Notes: generated by a model from the sequence alone, not told the origin. DNA of 33,932 nucleotides from Fluviibacter sp964604465 (GCA_964604465.1 CAZRYZ010000010.1:1-33932); one strand, 5' to 3'. Shown: positions 1 to 8,887, counted from the stretch's first letter. Numbers and translations: made by a program.

Positions 1-26
1 GATTGCGTATCCGACATTACAGACAT
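1..26 (-). CDS. 5' end of a minus-strand gene, possibly ccoN
   Basis: Only eight codons lie in the window: an ATG at 26-24 reading M-S-V-M-S-D-T-Q and running off the left edge. A GAGG Shine-Dalgarno at 38-35 sits 8 nt upstream, which is good start-site evidence. The gene follows ccoI-ccoS in the same direction and has a perfect FNR box about 90 nt upstream, so the first cbb3 oxidase structural gene (ccoN) is the natural guess. The residues themselves do not prove this; another anaerobically induced gene such as hemN or fnr is possible. Confidence 0.45.
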
Positions 27-116
27 TGGACGCACCTCTTTGATTGAACAAACACCATGATTTTGCACGCAAAGCGCACCTTAACAAAGGCTTAATTCTA
101 ACTGAATAAGGGTTCT

Positions 117-130
117 TTGATCTAGATCAA
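117..130 (-). promoter_or_regulatory. Perfect FNR/ANR box upstream of the left-edge gene
   Basis: TTGATCTAGATCAA is a perfect palindromic match to the FNR-family consensus TTGAT-N4-ATCAA. It is centred about 98 nt upstream of the ATG at 26. A TAGAAT hexamer on the minus strand at 100-95 could be the -10, though the spacing (box centre near -35) is shorter than the usual -41.5. Oxygen-responsive activation of the left-edge gene is the likely role. Confidence 0.75.
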
Positions 131-195
131 ATTCGGGTTTTATAAATTGTTGCCTGAAAACCACACTACGTTGGCCCATTGACACAACACCGGAC

Positions 196-227
196 AAAAA
201 AAAGGTGCACTGTCGAAACAGCGCACC
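196..227 (-). terminator. Strong rho-independent terminator (minus strand)
   Basis: On the minus strand a 10-bp stem (GGTGCGCTGT pairing with ACAGTGCACC, one G-T wobble) with a TTCG tetraloop is followed directly by eight T residues (203-196). The plus strand has an A-C mismatch in the stem and no T tract, so orientation is clear. It ends either the ccoI-ccoS transcript or a short RNA started near the FNR box at 352-365. Confidence 0.85.
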
Positions 228-317
228 CCAACCCCAACAGAGAAACGGGGTCAGAACCGAGTTCAGAACACCCGCGGAACGAAGTATTGCGGAGGTCCAT
301 CGTCTTTTACAAGACCT
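196..317 (-). ncRNA. Candidate FNR-regulated small RNA or leader between ccoS and the left-edge gene
   Basis: A perfect FNR box (352-365) lies downstream of ccoS, and a strong terminator (196-227) follows. If the box acts at the usual -41.5 position, transcription to the left would start near 317 and give an RNA of about 120 nt; a TGTAAA hexamer near 312-307 would instead place the start near 300. The interval has no good protein gene. A 27-codon frame (GTG at 346, TGA at 265-263) has no Shine-Dalgarno. The 5' end is inferred, not seen; the alternative is simply the 3' UTR of ccoS. Confidence 0.3.
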
Positions 318-351
318 GAAACAAGGATCGGAGCCACAATCTGCACCTTGT

Positions 352-365
352 TTGATCTAGATCAA
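352..365 (-). promoter_or_regulatory. Second perfect FNR/ANR box, just downstream of ccoS
   Basis: The same 14-bp palindrome TTGATCTAGATCAA recurs 46 nt after the ccoS stop codon, identical to the copy at 117-130 including the four central bases. With a terminator between the two boxes, the second box is badly placed to serve the left-edge gene, which suggests a separate transcript. No convincing -10 is visible at the canonical spacing. Confidence 0.7.
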
Positions 366-410
366 ATTTTGTTGCGCCGCAAAATACGACCAGACAACAC
401 TCAGGACACC

Positions 411-635
411 CTAGTCCGGCATTCGCCGGTCCGGACGATCGGATGGGTGGTTTTGCTGTGGCGGGCTCGTACGTTTAGCCGATTGCGTTGATTTCGTCTC
501 TCCATCCATTAGGATGCGATGAGCTGGCCCCTCGAGATCATCAAACTGGCCTGACCGCACCGACCACCAGAACAGACCGGCAATGACAAACACCAGAACC
601 AGCGAGATGGGAATGAGGAGATAGAGGGATTCCAA
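411..635 (-). CDS. ccoS: cbb3-type cytochrome oxidase assembly protein CcoS
   Basis: A 74-residue protein with the typical CcoS layout: a single N-terminal membrane segment (about residues 4-25, LLIPISLVLVFVIAGLF) followed by the family signature WSVRSGQFDDLEGP and a polar, proline- and charge-rich tail of about 30 residues that is longer than in minimal homologues. CcoS is needed to assemble the heme- and copper-loaded cbb3 oxidase in the inner membrane. The start is TTG, four bases after the ccoI stop; a GGAG Shine-Dalgarno inside the ccoI end, 7 nt upstream, supports it. Translational coupling to ccoI is expected. Confidence 0.93.
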   Translation of the reverse strand: MESLYLLIPISLVLVFVIAGLFWWSVRSGQFDDLEGPAHRILMDGETKSTQSAKRTSPPQQNHPSDRPDRRMPD

Positions 636-639
636 CGTC

Positions 640-3150
640 TTACTCCGGCTGAGGGGGTAGGGATGAATCGTTCAACACTGTGCGCTGCAATCGCAGAGAA
701 TTCAAGACTACCCAGAGCGAGCTGAACGACATACCGACCCCGGCCAGCCAGGGCGTCAAAAAACCGCCCATAGCTACGGGCAGCGCAATCACGTTGTAAA
801 AGATAGCCCACCGCAGATTCTGACGGATGGTTCGCCGGGTCGCGCGCGCCAGCGCCAGACTGTCGGCCAGCACCGACAGCCGGTGACCCAGAAGCACACA
901 GTCCCCCTGCGTCCGGGCCAGCTCGGTACCCTCGCCCATGGCCACCGAGACCTGCGCCTGCGCTAGGACGGGCGCATCGTTCACTCCATCACCGACCATA
1001 CAGACGACCCGACCCTCAGCCTGCCAGGCCGCGACCCGTTCCAGCTTGCTCTGTGGGGTCTCCCGGCCGTAAGCCACGTCAATGGCAAGATGTTGGGCGA
1101 GGTTCGCCACGACAGCAGGGTCATCGCCCGAGAGCAGTGCCACCCGCATCCCCTGTTGCTTCAGCCGATCTATCGTTTTGCGGGCATCCGGCCGGATCTG
1201 ATCGCTCAGATCAAAACGTGCCAGCCAGCGCCCGGCTTCACCCAGATAGAGTCGGGTCACATCACCACCGGCTAATGGGCCGCCATCAGCCAATGCACTA
1301 CCTACCAACGATCCCACATAGGCCGCATGGCCAATCCGCAACCGACGTTCCCCTACCCGCGCCTCGATGCCGCCGCCGGTTTCATGCTGCTCCTCGCTGG
1401 CCTCGGCGAGCGCTGCCACGTTAACCGCTGACAACAGGGCACGTGCCAGGGGGTGCGAAGAGCGCTGCTCAAGGCTGGCCGCCAGGTGCAGGCAGGTATC
1501 GGGATCGAGATCGCCAAGCACCTCGACATGGGTAAGCTGCATGGCACCCGTGGTGAGCGTGCCGGTTTTATCAAAAACCACGTCGGTCACCTGGGACATC
1601 ACCTCGATGGCATGGCCTCTGGTGACCAGCAAACCCTCGCGCGCCAAGCGCCCGGACGCAATGGTGAGCGCGACCGGCGTCGCCAGCGATAGCGCACAGG
1701 GGCAACTGACCACCAGCACAGCAACGGTCACAGGCAATGCCCGGGCCGGGTCGAGCCACCACCAGAACAGTGCAGTAAGGGCCGAGAGCCCCAGCAGGCC
1801 CCACAGGAACCAGGAGGCCACGCGGTCTGCTACGGTCACCGCCACGGGCTTTTCCAACGCGCCCCGCTCCATCAGCCGCAATATGGCGGCAAGGCGGGTG
1901 CCCTCACCCACTTGCTCCACACGGACGGTGAGCGGGCTATCCATATTGAGTGAGCCACCGGTCACCTGAGCATCCATGCCTTTGGCAACGGGTCGGCTCT
2001 CGCCCGTGAGCAGGGATTCATCCACACTGGAAGCGCCATCAATCACCACACCATCGGCCGGAATCTGCGTACCGGGTTTAACGAGAACCCGGTCCCCGAT
2101 ACGAAGCGACGAGACCAGTACCCGCTCGACACTGGCCTCATTAGCTGACTCGTTCAGCCGGTCGGCAAAGGCAGGTGCCAGACGACCCAACTCTTCGGTA
2201 GCCCGCAAGGCCTTCTGGCGCGCAAGTAGTTCGAGGTAGCGCCCGCCCAGCAGGAAGAAGACGAACATATTGATGGAGTCGTAGTAGACATGGCCATGGC
2301 CCACCAGCGTCGCCCAGACACTGGCAATGAAGGCAGCACCGATACCAAGCGCCACCGGGGTATCCATGCCTACCCGGCGTAATTTAATGTCCCGCCAGGC
2401 ATTCCGGAAGAACGGCCCACAGGCATAGAGAATGACCGGCAAGGTGAGAATTAGACTCGACCAGCGCAGCAGCGTCTCCATATCGGGCGCTAGATCACCT
2501 TCGTTCGCCACATAAGTCGGGTAGGCATACATCATCACCTGCATCATGCCTAGACCCGACACCGCCAGCCGCCAGAGCATGGCGCGGCGCTCCTTCTGGG
2601 CGACAGCTTCCTGCCGTGCCGGATCAAAAGGATGGGCCCGATAGCCGATCTCGGTGATAGCTTTCAAAATTTGCGAGAGTGCAATCTGCCGGTTATCCCA
2701 GCGGACACGCGCACGACGTGTGGTGTAGTTGACCTCCACTGCCAGCACACCGGGCAATTGCGCCACATGCTGTTCATTGAGCCAAACACAGGCTGCGCAG
2801 GTAATGCCTTCCAGCACCAGAGCGGCTTCCTGCTCATGTTCACCGAGCGCACGGACGAATGTTTTCTGGAACTCTGCCTGATCGTAAAGCGCCAATGAAT
2901 CGAGAATATCAGGCCGTGCCTCGCGCGGCGATTCGGGCAGGGAATCCCGATTCGTGTAATAGGCTTCCAGGCCGTTGGCGACGATCGCCTCGGCCACCGC
3001 GCGACAACCTTCACAACACATAGCCCGCGGCTCGCCCGCGATGGTGACGGAGAGATGCACCCCCTCGGGAATCACCAGGCCACAGTGATAACAATCATGG
3101 TCGACCGATGTAGTCGATGAGACGGGGGGTGATGACAAGGGTGTATTCAC
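640..3150 (-). CDS. ccoI: Copper-translocating P1B-type ATPase CcoI (cbb3 oxidase biogenesis)
   Basis: An 836-residue heavy-metal P-type ATPase. In order: a cysteine-rich N-terminus (C20/C23 and C45-C46-x2-C49) typical of the CcoI/FixI group, an HMA domain with CAAC at 118-121, transmembrane helices, actuator TGE at 382-384, the copper-type CPC motif at 483-485, the phosphorylated aspartate D527 in DKTGT, SHP at 565-567, and GDGVNDAP at 720-727. The family exports copper to the periplasmic side for insertion into cbb3 oxidase subunit I rather than for detoxification; ccoS directly downstream supports that role. The start is GTG, 18 nt after ispH stops, so it may be co-transcribed with the isoprenoid/lipoprotein operon, an unusual arrangement. 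Confidence 0.93.
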   Translation of the reverse strand: MNTPLSSPPVSSTTSVDHDCYHCGLVIPEGVHLSVTIAGEPRAMCCEGCRAVAEAIVANGLEAYYTNRDSLPESPREARPDILDSLALYDQAEFQKTFVRALGEHEQEAALVLEGITCAACVWLNEQHVAQLPGVLAVEVNYTTRRARVRWDNRQIALSQILKAITEIGYRAHPFDPARQEAVAQKERRAMLWRLAVSGLGMMQVMMYAYPTYVANEGDLAPDMETLLRWSSLILTLPVILYACGPFFRNAWRDIKLRRVGMDTPVALGIGAAFIASVWATLVGHGHVYYDSINMFVFFLLGGRYLELLARQKALRATEELGRLAPAFADRLNESANEASVERVLVSSLRIGDRVLVKPGTQIPADGVVIDGASSVDESLLTGESRPVAKGMDAQVTGGSLNMDSPLTVRVEQVGEGTRLAAILRLMERGALEKPVAVTVADRVASWFLWGLLGLSALTALFWWWLDPARALPVTVAVLVVSCPCALSLATPVALTIASGRLAREGLLVTRGHAIEVMSQVTDVVFDKTGTLTTGAMQLTHVEVLGDLDPDTCLHLAASLEQRSSHPLARALLSAVNVAALAEASEEQHETGGGIEARVGERRLRIGHAAYVGSLVGSALADGGPLAGGDVTRLYLGEAGRWLARFDLSDQIRPDARKTIDRLKQQGMRVALLSGDDPAVVANLAQHLAIDVAYGRETPQSKLERVAAWQAEGRVVCMVGDGVNDAPVLAQAQVSVAMGEGTELARTQGDCVLLGHRLSVLADSLALARATRRTIRQNLRWAIFYNVIALPVAMGGFLTPWLAGVGMSFSSLWVVLNSLRLQRTVLNDSSLPPQPE

Positions 3151-3168
3151 CGCACCAACCTGTGCGTA

Positions 3169-4113
3169 TCAGCGCAAGCCGCTGGGTAAGGGGAAATTGA
3201 TGTCCTCGACGACACCGGGCAGGTTTTGTACCGCACTCGCCCCCAGGGTATGCAATCGGGCAATGACTTCTTCAACCAGCACCTCGGGCGCGGAGGCACC
3301 GGCAGTTAAACCAATTCGGGGCGCATTCTGCAGCCAGGCCGGATCGATATCCTCTGCCCGGTCGATCAGGTACGCATCCCGGCCAAGTATTGTGGCCACC
3401 TCGCGAAGGCGGTTCGAATTAGAACTGGTGACCGAGCCCACCACAAGGACCAGATCGCAATCCTTGGCAAGTGCCCGAACGGCATCCTGCCGGTTCTGGG
3501 TGGCGTAGCAGATGTCATCCTTTTTGGGACCAACAATCTCGGGAAAGCGGGCACGGAGCGCACTCACAATGGTCGCCGCATCATCAACCGAGAGCGTTGT
3601 CTGTGTTACATAGGCCAAGGCAGCCGGGTTGTTAACCTGCAAGGTCGCGACATCGTCGACCGTTTCTACCAGATACATCCCCCCCGCCGATTGGCCCATG
3701 GTGCCCTCGACTTCCGGATGCCCCTTGTGACCGATCATGATGATCTCACGCCCTTCGGCACGCATTTTTGAGACTTCCACGTGGACCTTGGTCACCAGGG
3801 GACAGGTTGCATCAAAAACGCGCAGACCCCGAGCAGCGGCATCGTCACGTACGGACTTGGGGACCCCATGCGCACTGAAAATCAGCGTCGCGCCCGCGGG
3901 TACATCGTCCAACGCCTCAATAAAAATGGCGCCCCGTTTCTTGAGGCCGTCGACAACAAACTTGTTATGAACCACTTCATGCCGCACATAGATCGGCGCA
4001 CCAAATTGTTCCAGCGCACGCTCGACGATGGCGATCGCACGCTCGACGCCAGCGCAGAATCCACGCGGATTGGCGAGGGTGATGGTCATCGTCTTCATGG
4101 CAGTCTGACTCAT
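3169..4113 (-). CDS. ispH: 4-hydroxy-3-methylbut-2-enyl diphosphate reductase (IspH)
   Basis: A 314-residue [4Fe-4S] enzyme catalysing the last step of the MEP pathway, HMBPP to IPP plus DMAPP. The three cluster cysteines are visible at C20 (NPRGFCAGV), C104 (DATCPLV) and C202 (DDICYATQNRQ); HEVVHN, SAHG and GHKGHPEVEGT blocks are present. Length matches E. coli IspH. The ATG overlaps the fkpB stop as ATGA (4113-4110), which argues for the first Met, although Met6 and Met9 are possible. This gene order (lspA-fkpB-ispH) is classical for gammaproteobacteria. Confidence 0.97.
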   Translation of the reverse strand: MSQTAMKTMTITLANPRGFCAGVERAIAIVERALEQFGAPIYVRHEVVHNKFVVDGLKKRGAIFIEALDDVPAGATLIFSAHGVPKSVRDDAAARGLRVFDATCPLVTKVHVEVSKMRAEGREIIMIGHKGHPEVEGTMGQSAGGMYLVETVDDVATLQVNNPAALAYVTQTTLSVDDAATIVSALRARFPEIVGPKKDDICYATQNRQDAVRALAKDCDLVLVVGSVTSSNSNRLREVATILGRDAYLIDRAEDIDPAWLQNAPRIGLTAGASAPEVLVEEVIARLHTLGASAVQNLPGVVEDINFPLPSGLR

Positions 4114-4550
4114 AGCAATCCGATAATCTGTACTTCAAAGCGCAAACTCTTACCGGCCAGCGGGTGATTGAAATCCATCAGGGCGTGGGTGGCATCTAGT
4201 TCACGCACAAAACCTGCAAATTCAGCACCTTCGGGCGAAGTGAACTCAACGAGGGTATTTTCCCTGAGCTCCTGACCGACCGGCAAGGCACTGATGGCAA
4301 TGCGCTGCACAAGCGCGGGATTATGCTGACCGAATCCGGCTTCAGCGGGGACCTCGAAGATGGCATGCTCTCCGGGGACTAGGCCCACCAGACAGGCCTC
4401 GAGATTCTCATTCAACTCGCCGTTACCCATCTGGATAGTCGCCGGGCCGAGGTCGAACGTGCTGACCACGTCCTCACCTTCCTGGGTTGTCAGCCGATAA
4501 TGAAGCGTCAGAAAACTGTCGGCTTCAATGCGGGTTTTTTCTTGCGTCAT
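4110..4550 (-). CDS. fkpB: FKBP-type peptidyl-prolyl isomerase, SlpA/FkpB type
   Basis: A 146-residue cytoplasmic FKBP-family prolyl isomerase/chaperone. It shows the SlyD/SlpA-like fold signatures: LHYRLTTQEGE, STFDLGPATIQMGNGELNENLE, LVGLVPGEHAIFEVPAEAGFG, and the insert-in-flap region before LMDFNHPLAGKSLRFEVQI near the end. Unlike SlyD it has no C-terminal histidine-rich tail. It overlaps both neighbours by four bases (ATGA), with lspA upstream and ispH downstream, as in E. coli. Confidence 0.93.
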   Translation of the reverse strand: MTQEKTRIEADSFLTLHYRLTTQEGEDVVSTFDLGPATIQMGNGELNENLEACLVGLVPGEHAIFEVPAEAGFGQHNPALVQRIAISALPVGQELRENTLVEFTSPEGAEFAGFVRELDATHALMDFNHPLAGKSLRFEVQIIGLL

Positions 4551-5038
4551 GCCTTGGATTCCTTGTTACCACGAGCATTACAAAGCACATAGAGTACGGC
4601 ACCGATGCAAACCGCACTGTCGGCCACATTGAAGGCGGGCCAGTGCCAGCCTGCCACATGAAAATCCAGAAAGTCGATGACCATGCCCAGCCAGAGCCGA
4701 TCGACCAGGTTACCCAATGCCCCACCCATAATGAGCGCCAGGCCCAGCGCGAGCCACGACCAGGATTTTATCTGGCGCAACTGCCAGACAATCCAACCGG
4801 AAATCCCCAACGCGATCAGGCTGAAAAACCAGCGCTGCCACCCAGCATGATCGGCTAGAAAACTGAATGCTGCGCCCGGATTAAAAACCAGCACCAGATT
4901 GAAAAACGGTGTCACGGCAACGGTTTCGCCCGGCACAAAACTGTTAAGGACCCAGAGTTTGCTGAGCTGATCCAGAATGATCGTTGCCAGCATAACCAAT
5001 AATCCGGTTCGCATGACGTGCGTACGAGGTTCAGGCAT
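4547..5038 (-). CDS. lspA: Lipoprotein signal peptidase (signal peptidase II)
   Basis: An inner-membrane aspartyl protease of 163 residues from this start, with four membrane segments. Family blocks seen: DQLSK (23-27), FNPGAAFSFL, GGALGNLVDR, and the two catalytic aspartates D122 (MVID) and D140 (FNVAD). It cleaves signal peptides of prolipoproteins after diacylglyceryl modification. I chose ATG 5038, which overlaps the ileS stop by eight bases and puts DQLSK at the same position as in E. coli (164 aa); an in-frame ATG at 5068 would add ten residues inside ileS. Confidence 0.95.
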   Translation of the reverse strand: MPEPRTHVMRTGLLVMLATIILDQLSKLWVLNSFVPGETVAVTPFFNLVLVFNPGAAFSFLADHAGWQRWFFSLIALGISGWIVWQLRQIKSWSWLALGLALIMGGALGNLVDRLWLGMVIDFLDFHVAGWHWPAFNVADSAVCIGAVLYVLCNARGNKESKA

Positions 5039-7877
5039 AGACACGCTTTTCGCCTTCACCATCGACATTAGCTACGCACCGGTCACACCAGGTCGGATGG
5101 GCTATGTCTTTACCGACACTATCACGCTGGTGCCAGCAGCGCTCGCACTTGGGCTGCGCGCTCGGTGTCACGTGTATCTCCAGCGCGGCACCATCGCGCA
5201 CTTCGGCGGCCGAACTGATAAAGACAAACTTGAGGTCATCGCCCAGGCTGCGGAGCGCTGCCGCATCATCAGCGGGCGCTGTAATAATCACCTCGGCCTG
5301 GAGCGAAGAACCGATCCCTCCCTCCCCGCGCACCATTTCCATGGCACGTGCCACGTCGGCACGAATTGAACGGATACGAGACCATTTATCGCCCAGCGCG
5401 GCCGCATCGGCAACCACCGGGAGTACTTCGGCATCACTGAGCATGATCGACTCGGGTGCATGGGCGATCTTTCGCGCCATGAGCGTCCACACCTCTTCGG
5501 TCGTAAAGGCCAGGATCGGCGCCATCAGACGCAGCATCGTCTGCGTGATCAGCCAGAGTGCCGTTTGCGCGGAGCGACGCGCCAGAGAATCGGGTGCGGT
5601 GGTGTAGAGCCTGTCTTTCAGGATATCGAGATAGAAGGCACCCAAGTCTTCGGAACAGAAGTTCTGCAGTGACTGCACGATATGGTGGAAGTCGTAACGA
5701 TCATAGTCGGCTTGCACACTCGCCTGCAACGTCCGCACCATCTCGATGGCGTAACGGTCGATCTCGAGCATCTCGCTCACCGGAACACTATCGGTTGCCG
5801 GATTGAAATCTTCCGTATTGGCCAATAGGAAGCGCAAGGTATTTCGAATGCGACGGTAGCCTTCGACCACGCGCTTCAGAATTTCATCGGAAATCGTCAG
5901 CTCACCGGAGTAATCCGTATTGGCCACCCACAGGCGCAGAATTTCTGCACCCATCTTATCGGCCACTTCCTGCGGGTAAATGACATTACCCACAGACTTG
6001 GACATCTTGCGACCCTTGCCGTCAACGACAAAGCCATGAGTCAACAGGGCCTTGTAGGGGGCACGGCCATCCAGCGCGCAACCGGTGAGCAGTGAGGACT
6101 GGAACCAGCCGCGATGCTGGTCGGAACCTTCCAGATACAGGTCGGCCGGGAAGTCATGCTCGTTTGCATGCGAACCGCGCATGACGTGCCAGTGCGTCGT
6201 GCCCGAATCGAACCAGACGTCCAGGGTATCGGAAAGCTTGCGGTAATTCTTAGCCTCGTCGCCCAACAGCTCGGCCGGATCAAGCTGGAACCAGGCTTCG
6301 ATGCCCGATTGCTCAACCCGCTTCGCTACCTCTTCGACCAGTTCAGGAGTACGCGGATGAAGTTCGTTGGTTTCCTTGTTCAGGAAGAACGGAATCGGGA
6401 CGCCCCAATTACGCTGGCGGGAGACACACCAGTCCGGGCGGTTACGGATCATGGCTTCGAGCCGCGCACGGCCCCAGGCCGGGTAGAAATGGGTATCCCC
6501 AACGGCCACCTCCGCCAGATGACGCAGTGTTGGCGCCCCGGGCTTCGGCGGCATATCCATGCCAACAAACCACTGGGTGGTGGCACGGAAGATGATGGGG
6601 GTCTTGTGGCGCCAGCAATGTGGATAGCTGTGCTGCAGCTTCACTTCGGCGAGCAGGCGGCCGTTATCACGCAGTGCGGCAAGCACCTTGGGATTGGCGT
6701 CCCACACGCTCAGCCCGGCCAGGGGTTCTGCGGGCAACGGAGCGGTTTTTTGCAGAAAGTGACCATCATCTCCCACCGGGTTATCGACCGGGAGCCCATA
6801 CTTTTTACCGATGTTGAAATCATCTACCCCATGTGCCGGCGCGGTATGAACCAGCCCAGTGCCGGCGTCGGTGGTGACATGCTCCCCACAGATGACCGGC
6901 ACTTCCTTTTCATAAAAAGGATGACGCAGCAACACATGTTCCAGCGCAGCGCCCGGGCACTTGCCCAGCACCTGGCCTTGCAGTTCGTAACGCGCCAGCG
7001 CGCTTTCGGCTAGCTCGGCGCCTAGAATCAGGTTACCTTTGGGCGTACTGATCAATGCGTATTCAACTGTCGGGTGAACACTGACGGCTTCATTGGCCGG
7101 AAGTGTCCAGGGCGTGGTAGTCCAGATGACGGCGAAGGCCGGACCATCCAGGTGATCCAGACCAAAGGCCTTGGCCACGTTGGCCGCATGATTCGGATGC
7201 ACTTCAAAGGCCACGTCGATGGCGGGCGAGTGTTTGTCTTCGTACTCGACTTCAGCTTCGGCCAGCGCCGAACGGCAATCCAGACACCAGTTCACCGGCT
7301 TGAGACCCTGATACAGATAGCCGTCCTGCAGCATCTTGCCCAGGGCACGGATCTCGTTAGCTTCCGCGCTGAAGTTCATGGTCAGGTAGGGGTTATCCCA
7401 GTCACCGAGCACTCCGAGGCGAATGAAATCCTTCTTCTGACGCGCCACCTGCTCGGCGGCGTAGCTCCGGCAAAGCTTACGTACTTCATCCGCGGGCAGA
7501 TTACGGCCATGCTGCTTTTCGATCTGGTGCTCGATAGGTAGGCCATGGCAATCCCAGCCCGGTACATACTGGGCGTCAAAGCCACCCAGCACCTTGGCGC
7601 GGACGATGATGTCCTTGAGGATCTTGTTGACGGCATGACCGATGTGGATATCGCCGTTGGCATACGGCGGCCCATCATGCAGCACAAAACGCGGGCGCCC
7701 CCGGGTATGTGCCCTGATCTTCTGATACAGACCGTTCTTCTGCCAGTCGGCAATCCAGGCGGGTTCGCGCTTGGGCAGATCACCCCGCATCGGAAATGGC
7801 GTATCAACCAGGTTCAGCGTGGCACGGGCCGCGTTGGACTGTTCGTTCTGGGGCGCGTTCTTGTTTTTGTCGTTCAT
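5031..7877 (-). CDS. ileS: Isoleucyl-tRNA synthetase
   Basis: A 948-residue class I aminoacyl-tRNA synthetase of bacterial type. HIGH is at 78-81 (GDIHIGH), the CP1 editing domain follows (TTTPWTLPANEA and the HGVDDF region), KMSKS is at 624-628, and the C-terminal zinc-binding domain has C911, C914, C931 and C934. It charges tRNA-Ile and edits valine. It lies 20 nt after ribF and its last codons overlap lspA. The start ATG has little Shine-Dalgarno, so coupling to ribF is plausible. Nothing is truncated. Confidence 0.98.
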   Translation of the reverse strand: MNDKNKNAPQNEQSNAARATLNLVDTPFPMRGDLPKREPAWIADWQKNGLYQKIRAHTRGRPRFVLHDGPPYANGDIHIGHAVNKILKDIIVRAKVLGGFDAQYVPGWDCHGLPIEHQIEKQHGRNLPADEVRKLCRSYAAEQVARQKKDFIRLGVLGDWDNPYLTMNFSAEANEIRALGKMLQDGYLYQGLKPVNWCLDCRSALAEAEVEYEDKHSPAIDVAFEVHPNHAANVAKAFGLDHLDGPAFAVIWTTTPWTLPANEAVSVHPTVEYALISTPKGNLILGAELAESALARYELQGQVLGKCPGAALEHVLLRHPFYEKEVPVICGEHVTTDAGTGLVHTAPAHGVDDFNIGKKYGLPVDNPVGDDGHFLQKTAPLPAEPLAGLSVWDANPKVLAALRDNGRLLAEVKLQHSYPHCWRHKTPIIFRATTQWFVGMDMPPKPGAPTLRHLAEVAVGDTHFYPAWGRARLEAMIRNRPDWCVSRQRNWGVPIPFFLNKETNELHPRTPELVEEVAKRVEQSGIEAWFQLDPAELLGDEAKNYRKLSDTLDVWFDSGTTHWHVMRGSHANEHDFPADLYLEGSDQHRGWFQSSLLTGCALDGRAPYKALLTHGFVVDGKGRKMSKSVGNVIYPQEVADKMGAEILRLWVANTDYSGELTISDEILKRVVEGYRRIRNTLRFLLANTEDFNPATDSVPVSEMLEIDRYAIEMVRTLQASVQADYDRYDFHHIVQSLQNFCSEDLGAFYLDILKDRLYTTAPDSLARRSAQTALWLITQTMLRLMAPILAFTTEEVWTLMARKIAHAPESIMLSDAEVLPVVADAAALGDKWSRIRSIRADVARAMEMVRGEGGIGSSLQAEVIITAPADDAAALRSLGDDLKFVFISSAAEVRDGAALEIHVTPSAQPKCERCWHQRDSVGKDIAHPTWCDRCVANVDGEGEKRVYA

Positions 7878-7897
7878 AAGATGACAGCACGTGGGTA

Positions 7898-8887
7898 TTA
7901 AATTGAAACGGGGTGATGTTCGAAGAAGGTGCGCGCCTGCAACAGATCAGCCTGGATCTGCGTGGTCAACGCCCCGAAATCGGCAAAGGTCATTTCGTCG
8001 CGCAGCTTGCCGAGGAAACGGACATCGAGGTGGGCACCGTAGAGGTCGCCCTCAAAATCAAAGAGGTGAACTTCCAGCAAGGGCCTGGTGTCGCCACCCA
8101 GGGTCGGACGGTAACCGAGGTTGGCCACTCCGGCATAACGGCGTGACGCCTGCGGCACTGCAGCGCGTGTCTGATCCAGCGCCACATCCACGACGAAAAC
8201 ACCACGCAAGGGCAATGGGTCATGACGAATCTGGACATTGGCCGTGGGCACCCCAATCGTTCGTCCCAGCTGACGCCCCCGGATGACCCGCCCCTCCATC
8301 GCATAGGGATAGCCCAGCAGCGCTTCGGCACGGCTGAGATCACCGGCGGCCAGAGCATCACGCACCTGCGAGCTGGAAATCCTCTCACCACCGAGACATT
8401 GGGAATCAAGGGCCGAGACGGTGAATCCGTAATGCTCCCCCAGTGCCTGCAGTTGCTGGAAGTCCCCCGCACGACGGGCACCAAAACGGAAATCGTCGCC
8501 AATCATGATGTGCCGGGCGTGCATGGCATCAACAAGGACCGAACGAACGAAGTCTTCCGGACTAAGCCCGGCAAAAGCCTCATCAAAACGGCAGATTCGC
8601 GTTTCATCCACGCCAGCAGCCGCCAATGCTTCGAGTTTCTCACGCAAAGTGTGCAGACGCGCCGGGATGGTTGCCGAAGCCCCGCCAGCTTTGCGGGCAA
8701 AAAATTCGCGCGGATGCGGGGCAAACGTGAGCACCGATGAACGGAGGTCACGTGTCTGTGCCTCAGCCCGGAGCTGACGCAAGAGCGCCTGGTGCCCGAG
8801 GTGCATCCCATCGAAGTTACCGATGGTGACGACCGCCCCCGGATGGGCCGAAGCGGAGTCTGTACGAAGGCCGCGAAATACACGCAT
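7898..8887 (-). CDS. ribF: Bifunctional riboflavin kinase / FAD synthetase
   Basis: About 329 residues. The N-terminal FMN adenylyltransferase domain carries TIGNFDGMHLGHQ (residues 21-33); the C-terminal riboflavin kinase domain carries GRQLGRTIGVPTANVQ and the GVANLGYRPT-type block with EVHLFDF. It makes FMN then FAD in the cytosol. I use ATG 8887; a TTG at 8935 would add 16 residues that do not look like RibF. The start lacks a good Shine-Dalgarno. murJ, often beside ribF, is not here; amiC is upstream instead. Confidence 0.95.
   Translation of the reverse strand: MRVFRGLRTDSASAHPGAVVTIGNFDGMHLGHQALLRQLRAEAQTRDLRSSVLTFAPHPREFFARKAGGASATIPARLHTLREKLEALAAAGVDETRICRFDEAFAGLSPEDFVRSVLVDAMHARHIMIGDDFRFGARRAGDFQQLQALGEHYGFTVSALDSQCLGGERISSSQVRDALAAGDLSRAEALLGYPYAMEGRVIRGRQLGRTIGVPTANVQIRHDPLPLRGVFVVDVALDQTRAAVPQASRRYAGVANLGYRPTLGGDTRPLLEVHLFDFEGDLYGAHLDVRFLGKLRDEMTFADFGALTTQIQADLLQARTFFEHHPVSI

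Noticed and set aside
6114..7013. Long open frame (299 codons) on the plus strand
   Set aside because: It lies wholly inside ileS on the opposite strand; its composition is a mirror of ileS codon bias and it has no family features.
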